Of a stretch of 7,639 nt of DNA, positions 1 through 5,577 are shown one piece after another. Numbering within the stretch: the stretch's first letter is position 1; each line of letters starts with the position of its first letter. Position numbers and translations under genes: made by a program. Below the pieces are notes generated by a model. It saw only the letters and a program-made list of their open reading frames with translations. It was not told the DNA's origin and searched no databases. This DNA is from Bacteroidales bacterium (GTDB lineage Bacteria > Bacteroidota > Bacteroidia > Bacteroidales > P3), in the NCBI GenBank assembly GCA_023227645.1, contig JALNVJ010000069.1:1-7639 (forward strand), in the 5' to 3' direction.

Positions 1-2369
1 AAATCTTTAGTTCCATTAAATATTTTTTCAATTACTTCTCTCTTAACAGCTTCATTATCTTCTTTAACCTTGTAGTCGGTTGTAATTTTCACTTGATAAT
101 TAGGCCCAAATGTTTTTACTTCTGGAGCAGAACCAAATTCTTCTTCAAGAGAAGTTCTAATATTATTTACATTAACGTCTTGATCAAATCTAACCACATA
201 AGTTCTTCCTCCTGTGAAATCAATACCATAATCTAATCCTTTGAAAACAACAAAACCAACAAAAATAACTGAAAGAGTACCAAAAATAATTACTTGTTTT
301 TTAGCGTTCTCAACAAATTTGAATTTTGGGTTTGCAAAGAAATTTTGAGTTATTTTAGTTGAAAATTTAAGTTTGTTCTTTAAGAATTTTACATTAAGCA
401 TCCATTCCATCATAAGACGAGAAATGAATACACTTGTAAATAATGATGTTAATATACCGATACATAATGTTATTGCGAAACCTAATACAGAACCAGCTCC
501 AAAATAAGCTAAAATAATACCTGTTATTAATGTTGTAACATTACCGTCAATAATAGCAGAGTATGAGGCTTTGTAACCATCTGCAATAGCATTATTAATA
601 TTTTTTCCTAGTAGTAATTCTTCCTTGATACGTTCATTAATAATAACGTTAGCATCAACCGCCATTGCAAGAGTTAGAACTATACCTGCAATTCCTGATA
701 AGGTTAGAACTGCTCCAATTGAAGCCAAAACTCCAAATAAGAAAAATAAGTTTACGACCAAAGCAACACATGCAGAAATACCAGCAATACTATAGAAGAA
801 TAAAATATAAGCAAATACTATAAGCAATGAAAAAATAAATGAAATAAATCCAGCTCTAATAGATTCTTCCCCTAAGGATGGTCCAACTATTGATTCTTGA
901 ACAACCTTAGCAGGTGCAGTTAGTTTCCCAGATTTTAGAATGTTTGCTAAGTCTTTAGCTTCTTCAATTGAAAAACTTCCTGATATTTCAGAACGACCTC
1001 CATTAATTTCACTATTTACTCTTGGTGCTGAATAAACAACATCATCTAATACTATAGCAATACTATTACCAATATTAGAACCTGTTATTTTTCCCCATTT
1101 CCTAGCAGCTTCTGATTTCATAGTCATTGAAACAACAGGACTACCTTGCTGATCAAAATCTTGACGAGCATCATCGATTACATCTCCATCTAAAAGAGCA
1201 TTTTTTGCTTTATTAGTATATTGTATTACATATAACTCATACTCATTAGTTTTAGAAATTGGTTGTGCACTCCAAAGGAATTTCACATCAGATGGAAGAA
1301 CCTTAGCGGCTCTTTCAAGTTGACGATTAATTTCTTTTTGTGAAGTAGCAGTTGCAGTTCCCACAACTGTAGGAGCTAAGTCTCCTCTATTTAACCTTGT
1401 GAATAAATCCAATAAAGGTCTCTTATTATTTAATGTATCTTTTTTCTTAATTGGTTTTTCTACATTATTAATAAGTGTATCTTCGGTTACCAAGTCATTT
1501 TCTTTCTCAGTTCCTAAATTAGATAGAAATTCATCAGCAGCACCTAATGACTGAAAAACTTTTCCTGCATCACCTGCTAACCAAAACTCTAATTGAGCAG
1601 TACCTTCTAACAATCTACTTATACGTTGAGGGTCTGATACACCTGGCAACTCAATTAGAATTCTTTCTGATGATTCTAATTTTTGAATTGTCATTTCAGA
1701 AACGCCAAATTTATCTATACGTTTTGTTAATACTTGATATGTTCTGTCGAATGCATCTGTACATTCTTTCTTAATGGCAGAAAGAACATCTTCATTCGTA
1801 GAATTTGTTGTAATTCCACTTTCTTTTAATTTAACTCTAAAAAAAGCAGATAAGTTTACTTTCCCTGTTCCTTCAGCTTCCTTAACAACATGTTCAAATG
1901 AAGTATAGAAATTCTTTCCAGATGATTTTTGAACTTCAATTGCTTTATCAACTAATTTCAAAAAAGCTGGATCATTAGGGTTAGTTGCAAGATTTCTTAC
2001 CACATCTACTGTAGATACTTCCATCTTTACATTCATCCCACCTTTTAAGTCAAGACCTAAACCAATTTCTCTCGCCTTACACTCTTTATATGTGAAAGGA
2101 CGCATCCAAAGAAAATTATAAACAGTTTTTTCAGAAATTGAATCTAAATAACTTAACTCTCTTTCGTGAGATATTGAATCTAAAAGTTCTTGTTCTTTTA
2201 ATTTATCTCCATTAGCTAAAGTTCTTGCTTGATTCTTAGCATAGCTACTTACAGCATATTCCTCAGCATTTCTTTCTACCTTTTTAGAAAAGTATGTGAA
2301 AGATAGTTGATACAAACACACCAAAGAGAAGATAATTACAATAATTTTAATAGCACCTTTGTTTTGCAT
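1..2369 (-). CDS. secDF: SecDF fused protein translocase subunit (3' end outside window)
   Basis: This is the accessory membrane subunit of the Sec machinery. It works with SecYEG and uses the ion gradient to help pull preproteins out of the inner membrane. 789 codons are visible from ATG at 2369, in one open frame with no stop. Residues 4-24 form the first membrane helix. G-L-D-L-K-G-G (105-111) is the SecD N-terminal signature and is followed by the large periplasmic region. From about 505 come the SecD helices, including M-A-V-D-A-N (569-574), whose Asp572 matches the conserved membrane Asp of SecD. The SecF half follows without a break: a helix at about 693-710, then G-I-D-F-T-G-G (715-721), the SecF signature. 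Fusion of SecD and SecF is usual in Bacteroidota, where the protein is about 1000 residues, so roughly 200 C-terminal residues are missing at the window edge. The gene is divergent from the transporter gene at 2608. Identification is secure; the coupling ion cannot be read from the sequence. Confidence 0.96.
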   Translation of the reverse strand, partial: MQNKGAIKIIVIIFSLVCLYQLSFTYFSKKVERNAEEYAVSSYAKNQARTLANGDKLKEQELLDSISHERELSYLDSISEKTVYNFLWMRPFTYKECKAREIGLGLDLKGGMNVKMEVSTVDVVRNLATNPNDPAFLKLVDKAIEVQKSSGKNFYTSFEHVVKEAEGTGKVNLSAFFRVKLKESGITTNSTNEDVLSAIKKECTDAFDRTYQVLTKRIDKFGVSEMTIQKLESSERILIELPGVSDPQRISRLLEGTAQLEFWLAGDAGKVFQSLGAADEFLSNLGTEKENDLVTEDTLINNVEKPIKKKDTLNNKRPLLDLFTRLNRGDLAPTVVGTATATSQKEINRQLERAAKVLPSDVKFLWSAQPISKTNEYELYVIQYTNKAKNALLDGDVIDDARQDFDQQGSPVVSMTMKSEAARKWGKITGSNIGNSIAIVLDDVVYSAPRVNSEINGGRSEISGSFSIEEAKDLANILKSGKLTAPAKVVQESIVGPSLGEESIRAGFISFIFSLLIVFAYILFFYSIAGISACVALVVNLFFLFGVLASIGAVLTLSGIAGIVLTLAMAVDANVIINERIKEELLLGKNINNAIADGYKASYSAIIDGNVTTLITGIILAYFGAGSVLGFAITLCIGILTSLFTSVFISRLMMEWMLNVKFLKNKLKFSTKITQNFFANPKFKFVENAKKQVIIFGTLSVIFVGFVVFKGLDYGIDFTGGRTYVVRFDQDVNVNNIRTSLEEEFGSAPEVKTFGPNYQVKITTDYKVKEDNEAVKREVIEKIFNGTKD

Positions 2370-2415
2370 ATATTATAATGATTTATTAAAAAAAAAACTC
2401 ATTTTTTAGAATGTG

Positions 2416-2423
2416 CAAAGATA
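2416..2423 (-). promoter_or_regulatory. -7 promoter box upstream of secDF
   Basis: Read on the minus strand this is TATCTTTG, an exact fit to the Bacteroidota -7 consensus TAnnTTTG. It lies 46 bp upstream of the secDF ATG, so transcription should start near 2410 and leave a leader of about 40 nt. I find no TTG or TTTG at the usual 19-21 bp spacing upstream, so only the -7 half is supported. The identical octamer precedes the cupin gene. Confidence 0.55.
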
Positions 2424-2569
2424 GAATTTTATTTTACAACTCCCTAATATCAACAAGTTTTTTACTAGTTAATGATTATTGTGCAGAATTATTTTTCGCA
2501 TAATCAGAAAGTTAAATATAAAAATAAAATAAATTCTGTGTAAACAAAACTAATATCAGTAAAATATTA

Positions 2570-2577
2570 TAGATTTG
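2570..2577 (+). promoter_or_regulatory. -7 promoter box upstream of the MFS transporter gene
   Basis: TAGATTTG matches the Bacteroidota -7 consensus TAnnTTTG. Its last base is 31 bp before the ATG at 2608, which predicts a leader of roughly 25 nt, close to that predicted for the membrane-protein gene at 4906. No convincing -33 TTTG is seen at the expected distance. The box overlaps the TTG at 2575 that could otherwise be taken as a start codon, which argues against that start. Confidence 0.5.
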
Positions 2578-2607
2578 CAAATTGAAAAAACATTAAAAAT
2601 TGTAAAC

Positions 2608-4011
2608 ATGACAGAAAAATTACGTACATCAATGAGAGATTCCGCAACCATGCGTTGGATTGCTCTTTTATTGATTTCATCAACAATGTTTTTTGCATAC
2701 TTCTTTGTTGATGTCGCAGCACCACTAAAAACTTTATTAGAACAATCTCCTTATTTTTGGTCTAACGAAACATTTGGTATGCTTGGAGGATCTGAATTCT
2801 TCCTAAATGTATTTGCAGGATTTCTAATTTTATCAGGAATTATTCTCGATAAAATGGGTATAAGATTTACATTAATTTTATCAGGATTCCTTATGCTTCT
2901 AGGTGCTACTATTAAATGGTATGCACTAACTCCAGGTTTTGTTGGCACTGAGATTGAAACCTTTTTAAATTCATTTATTGCAGGAATTCCCGCTTCTGCT
3001 AAATTAGCTTTCTTCGGATTTGCAATATTTGGCGTTGGTGTTGAGATGGCTGGTATTACAGTTTCTAAAACTATTGTAAAATGGTTTAAAGGAAAAGAAT
3101 TAGCTCTTGCAATGGGTCTGGAAATGGCACTTGCTAGATTAGGGGTGTTTGCAGTATTCCAACTTTCACCAATTTTTGCAAAAAGTGGTGGTGTATCAAA
3201 CTCACTATTCTTTGGAGTTTTGTTCATATTAATAGGATTTATCACATTCTTTATCTATACATTTATGGATAAAGCTCTTGACAAACAAACAGGAGAAGGT
3301 ACTAATGTTGCACCTGAAGATGAATTTAAAGTTGCAGACCTTGGAAAAATATTAACTAATCCAGGATTCTTAGCTATTGCTGGTCTTTGCGTTTTATTCT
3401 ATTCTGCAATCTTCCCATTCCAAAAATTTGCAACCGATATGCTTTCCTCAAAACTGAGCATTGATGCAGTTATTGCTGCAAGATATGTATCATTTTTCCC
3501 TATTGGCGCTATGGTCCTTACTCCATTTATTGGTGCCTTCTTAGACTTTAAAGGGAAAGGAGCAACAATGATGATGTATGGTGCAATCTTATTAACCGTT
3601 TCACATTTAATCTTTGCATTAGTTCCTGAAGCTTCATTCACTCCTGTTGTCGCAATAGCAACAATAGTAATTTTGGGTGTTGCATTTTCTCTTGTTCCTG
3701 CATCAATGTGGCCTTCACTCCCTAAAATTGTTGAAGATAGATATTTAGGCTCAGCTTATGGATTGATATTTTATATTCAAAACATAGGACTATTATTAGT
3801 CCCAATGTTAATTGGATATGCATTATCAGTCTCTAACCCAGGAGTAGCAGAACAAATCCAAGCAAACGTTGCTGGTGCAAGATATAATTACACTGTTCCT
3901 GAACTTATTTTTGCATGTTTTGGTGTTGCAGCATTTTTCCTTGCAATAATTCTAAAAAGAATTGATAAGAAAAAAGGTTATGGTTTAGATATTCCAAATA
4001 AAAAAGGATAA
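2608..4011 (+). CDS. Major facilitator superfamily transporter, MFSD1-like
   Basis: A 467-residue inner-membrane secondary transporter with about 12 hydrophobic helices. The MFS loop 2-3 motif is G-I-I-L-D-K-M-G-I-R (77-86), and its second-half counterpart is G-A-F-L-D-F-K-G (309-316). Two further segments resemble the MFSD1 branch. One is WFKGKEL (from residue 159), running on to ARLG (176-179). The other is MWPSLP (367-372) followed by LGSAYG (380-385) and IQNIG (390-394). Animal MFSD1 is a lysosomal dipeptide uniporter, so peptide or amino-acid transport is a plausible but unproven role; the substrate cannot be fixed from sequence. I chose the ATG at 2608. The frame is open from a TTG at 2575, but that codon lies inside the likely -7 promoter box, and the 11 extra residues (Q-I-E-K-T-L-K-I-V-N after the start) look like translated leader. 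The gene is monocistronic, divergent from secDF, and ends in an intrinsic terminator at 4045-4089. Confidence 0.88.
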   Translation: MTEKLRTSMRDSATMRWIALLLISSTMFFAYFFVDVAAPLKTLLEQSPYFWSNETFGMLGGSEFFLNVFAGFLILSGIILDKMGIRFTLILSGFLMLLGATIKWYALTPGFVGTEIETFLNSFIAGIPASAKLAFFGFAIFGVGVEMAGITVSKTIVKWFKGKELALAMGLEMALARLGVFAVFQLSPIFAKSGGVSNSLFFGVLFILIGFITFFIYTFMDKALDKQTGEGTNVAPEDEFKVADLGKILTNPGFLAIAGLCVLFYSAIFPFQKFATDMLSSKLSIDAVIAARYVSFFPIGAMVLTPFIGAFLDFKGKGATMMMYGAILLTVSHLIFALVPEASFTPVVAIATIVILGVAFSLVPASMWPSLPKIVEDRYLGSAYGLIFYIQNIGLLLVPMLIGYALSVSNPGVAEQIQANVAGARYNYTVPELIFACFGVAAFFLAIILKRIDKKKGYGLDIPNKKG

Positions 4012-4044
4012 AATTATCTAATTATACTAGAAAAATATTAATAT

Positions 4045-4089
4045 AAAAGTCTGCATATTACTATAATGAGTTCTATGCAGACTTTTTTT
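4045..4089 (+). terminator. Rho-independent terminator of the MFS transporter gene
   Basis: AAAAGTCTGCATA (4045-4057) pairs perfectly with TATGCAGACTTTT (4074-4086), giving a 13-bp stem around a 16-nt loop. The right arm runs into seven T residues (4083-4089). It begins 34 bp after the stop codon at 4009-4011. On the minus strand the stem is followed by TTTT, so it may also stop transcripts coming from the regulator gene at 4228. Confidence 0.9.
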
Positions 4090-4104
4090 ATTGTATATAA
4101 TAAA

Positions 4105-4188
4105 TGAAACGCCGTTTTAAAAAATTAAAACGAAGAAAGAATTTCCTGAAACGCCGTTTTAATTTCGTGAAACGGCGTTTTAATTTTC
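4105..4188. repeat. Four-unit 21-bp tandem array of AAACGCCGTTT near-palindromes
   Basis: Units start at 4105, 4126, 4147 and 4168, exactly 21 bp apart. Units 1 and 3 share the 16-mer TGAAACGCCGTTTTAA. Unit 4 has TGAAACGGCGTTTTAA, differing only at the central base, so its 11-bp core is the reverse complement of the others. Unit 2 is decayed but keeps the AAACG half-site in register (13 of 21 bases match unit 3). Units 3 and 4 match at 18 of 21 positions. Each core is a 5-bp inverted repeat around one base, and units 3 and 4 can also pair with each other as an 11-bp hairpin with a 10-nt loop. The array lies between the 3' ends of two converging genes, which suits a REP/BIME-like or protein-binding structural element better than a promoter operator. 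Function unknown. Confidence 0.85.
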
Positions 4189-4227
4189 ATTATCAAAGAA
4201 TAGGTAAATTTTGGCAATAAAGAATAA

Positions 4228-4431
4228 CTACCAATCTTTATCCTCTAATTCAAAAACTTTATTAACAGGTTTTCCAAAGATATAAGAAATTTTCATCACA
4301 ACTAATGCAGAAGGCACATACTTCTCTAATTCTATGGCATTTATTGTTTGGCGAGAAACACCTACCCTATCAGCTAATTCTTGCTGCGATATTTTCAAAA
4401 CAGCTCTTTCGACTCTAATATTATTCTTCAT
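4228..4431 (-). CDS. Small Cro/C1-type (XRE) helix-turn-helix transcriptional regulator
   Basis: A 67-residue DNA-binding protein that is almost entirely one HTH_3 domain. Residues 16-23 (QQELADRV) form the first HTH helix, GVS (24-26) the turn, and RQTINAIE (27-34) the recognition helix, followed by the typical K-Y-V-P-S (37-41). The C-terminal segment F-G-K-P-V-N-K-V-F-E-L-E (52-63) is the usual end of this short family, which includes Bacillus YozG-type proteins. There is no ligand-binding domain, so it probably acts as a small dimeric repressor. Its ATG (4431-4429) lies inside the end of the membrane-protein gene, with an 11-bp overlap. Translation is therefore probably coupled and the two products are likely to work together, perhaps with the membrane protein influencing the regulator. 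Regulator targets are not visible; autoregulation is a guess from the family. Confidence 0.9.
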   Translation of the reverse strand: MKNNIRVERAVLKISQQELADRVGVSRQTINAIELEKYVPSALVVMKISYIFGKPVNKVFELEDKDW

Positions 4432-4906
4432 TTCTCAGTGATTTTTTTAGACGATAAAGCTCAAAATTAAACTTACAAACAAATAATATTAGAAAAATAT
4501 AAATATCATACATTACAACAGTAATATAAACAGTGCCATACAAAAATAATGTGAGGAGGATAAAGATAAAGTATCCAACAATCATAGACCAAACTAAAGA
4601 TTGCTCCCTTATCTTGGAAATATACTCATCTTCATTTTTGTTTTTAGAGAAAGCAATAAAACTCAACGCAATTACAACAATTATAGGAAATAAAGTTGTA
4701 TTGAATGATGTTTCTGCCATTTTAAAAAAGGTAGATTCAATATTATTAGCAAAAAGAGAAGCATCATAATATATTGCTGGCATATAAAAATTAAAATCCA
4801 AATTAATATTAAAAATTTCTGATATTAAAATAGACAATAATACTAATAATGTGATAATCCAACCAATTTTCTTAAAATACGTTGGAAACAAATAAGATTT
4901 TTTCAT
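4421..4906 (-). CDS. Four-helix integral membrane protein of unknown function, paired with XRE regulator
   Basis: A 161-residue protein with four predicted membrane helices (about 14-30, 70-87, 104-124 and 126-145) and a charged C-terminal tail. A conserved-looking cytoplasmic segment, E-D-E-Y-I-S-K-I-R-E-Q-S-L-V-W-S (92-107), leads into helix 3, and the N-terminus L-F-P-T-Y-F-K-K-I-G-W (6-16) is also characteristic. I recall similar proteins encoded beside short XRE regulators in Bacteroidota, but no function is established for them. There are no catalytic residues, lipobox or transporter motif. The gene opens a two-gene operon: it has its own well-formed promoter, and its stop codon lies 8 bp inside the downstream regulator gene. 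A membrane sensor or modulator of the regulator is the most natural inference, without direct support. Confidence 0.85.
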   Translation of the reverse strand: MKKSYLFPTYFKKIGWIITLLVLLSILISEIFNINLDFNFYMPAIYYDASLFANNIESTFFKMAETSFNTTLFPIIVVIALSFIAFSKNKNEDEYISKIREQSLVWSMIVGYFIFILLTLFLYGTVYITVVMYDIYIFLILFVCKFNFELYRLKKSLRNEE

Positions 4907-4934
4907 AAAGTAAATATTTAATTGTTTAATACAG

Positions 4935-4966
4935 CAAAAGTATAATATATTATTCTATTTGACAAA
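4935..4966 (-). promoter_or_regulatory. Bacteroidota-type -33/-7 promoter of the membrane protein/regulator operon
   Basis: On the minus strand the -33 element TTTG (4966-4963) is followed, after exactly 20 bp, by TACTTTTG (4942-4935), which fits TAnnTTTG. Both elements and the 19-21 bp spacing match the sigma-factor consensus known from Bacteroides. Transcription should start near 4929, about 23 nt before the ATG at 4906. This is the best-formed promoter in the window. Confidence 0.75.
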
Positions 4967-5022
4967 TATATTTTACATATTATTGTGTTCTTTTGTCACT
5001 TTTTTTCTTCTAACAATTAATA

Positions 5023-5487
5023 TTACCTTGTAAGTCTATTTATAATTAATTGATATTGCGGGTATTCTTTTAATAACTCTTCGTTATTTGCTAATTCAAA
5101 ATTTTCAAAAGAAAATTCAGGCGAAACAGCACAACTTACTAAGGAAAATCCTTTTTTTGATGGTATATCTGCAGCAAACCAGGTGTTTGGTTCTACTACA
5201 AATTGAAAACTATCGTTCAGATATGATGAAAGTGTATGAGTTTCCAATTTCCCGTGTTTGTTAAGTATGTAGATATTAATTGGCTCTCCTAAATGAAAGA
5301 ACCAAAGCTCAACAGAGCACAGTCGATGAAAGGCGGAGAAGTCATTTCCCTCTAATAAATAATAGATAGAACTTAATATTCCTTTTCCATCAATAGTCTG
5401 TTTATCAGAAGAAAAAATTCGTTTATAATATCCTCCCTCTGGATGAGAAGATAAACCTAATTCCTTAATAATTTCTTTTGCTTCCAT
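5023..5487 (-). CDS. DUF985-family cupin-fold protein (Cupin_5)
   Basis: A soluble 154-residue protein covering the full length of the DUF985/Cupin_5 family, to which yeast YML079w belongs. The family order of motifs is complete: H-P-E-G-G-Y-Y (15-21), S-S-I-Y-Y-L-L (39-45), S-A-F-H-R-L (51-56), E-L-W-F-F-H (60-65), N-T-W-F-A-A (101-106), and V-S-P-E-F-S-F-E-N-F-E-L-A (121-133). His54, Glu60 and His65 lie where a cupin pocket would put polar or metal-binding side chains. The family's biochemical role is not settled; a sugar- or nucleotide-related small-molecule function has been suggested from structures. The start at 5487 is supported by the motif-rich N-terminus and by a -7 box 18 bp upstream, just after the aspS terminator, so this is a separate transcription unit. 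No terminator is evident downstream, so some read-through into the 4906 operon is possible. Confidence 0.9.
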   Translation of the reverse strand: MEAKEIIKELGLSSHPEGGYYKRIFSSDKQTIDGKGILSSIYYLLEGNDFSAFHRLCSVELWFFHLGEPINIYILNKHGKLETHTLSSYLNDSFQFVVEPNTWFAADIPSKKGFSLVSCAVSPEFSFENFELANNEELLKEYPQYQLIINRLTR

Positions 5488-5504
5488 ATCTAATTAATTT
5501 AAAG

Positions 5505-5512
5505 CAAAGATA
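5505..5512 (-). promoter_or_regulatory. -7 promoter box of the cupin gene
   Basis: TATCTTTG on the minus strand, identical to the box in front of secDF and an exact TAnnTTTG match. It begins only 4 bp downstream of the T-tract of the aspS terminator. The expected -33 position falls inside the terminator stem and shows no TTTG. The predicted leader is short, about 12 nt. Confidence 0.55.
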
Positions 5513-5516
5513 GTAT

Positions 5517-5556
5517 AAAAAAATATGCCACTACATATTATTAATATAGTGGCATA
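5517..5556 (-). terminator. Rho-independent terminator of aspS
   Basis: TATGCCACTA (5524-5533) and TAGTGGCATA (5547-5556) form a perfect 10-bp stem around a 13-nt AT-rich loop that can pair further. Read on the minus strand, the stem is followed at once by seven T residues (complement of the A-run at 5517-5523). It begins 21 bp after the aspS stop codon. Confidence 0.9.
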
Positions 5557-5577
5557 AATATTATAAACTATTTCTAT

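Noticed and set aside
1547..1774. Plus-strand 75-codon open frame
   Set aside because: It lies opposite the in-frame secDF coding sequence, which is secure by its motifs on both sides; the predicted peptide is low-complexity and unrecognisable.
2474..2505. Imperfect inverted repeat GATTAT...ATAATC with an inner GC pair in the divergent region, as an operator or small RNA hairpin
   Set aside because: The stem is short, bulged and AT-rich, is not centred on either promoter box, and lacks a T-tract.
2751..3245. Minus-strand 164-codon open frame
   Set aside because: It is antisense to the transporter gene, whose membrane helices and MFS motifs cover this interval; the product resembles no protein I know.
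3399..3641. Minus-strand 80-codon open frame
   Set aside because: Antisense shadow of the second half of the transporter gene, without its own promoter or recognisable motifs.
4105..4188. The 21-bp array as a short CRISPR
   Set aside because: Repeats and intervening bases form one continuous 21-bp period; there is no unique spacer of normal length and no cas gene nearby.
4533..4769. Plus-strand 78-codon open frame
   Set aside because: Antisense to the four-helix membrane protein gene, which has a promoter and an overlapping partner gene; no support for this strand.
4911..4920. TAAATATTTA, a perfect 10-bp palindrome between the predicted transcript start and the ATG at 4906, as an operator for the regulator
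   Set aside because: It contains only A and T in very AT-rich DNA, so chance occurrence is likely, and no second copy supports it.
4907..5022. A terminator for the cupin gene
   Set aside because: The gap is A/T-rich with T-runs, but no stem of useful strength precedes them on the minus strand.
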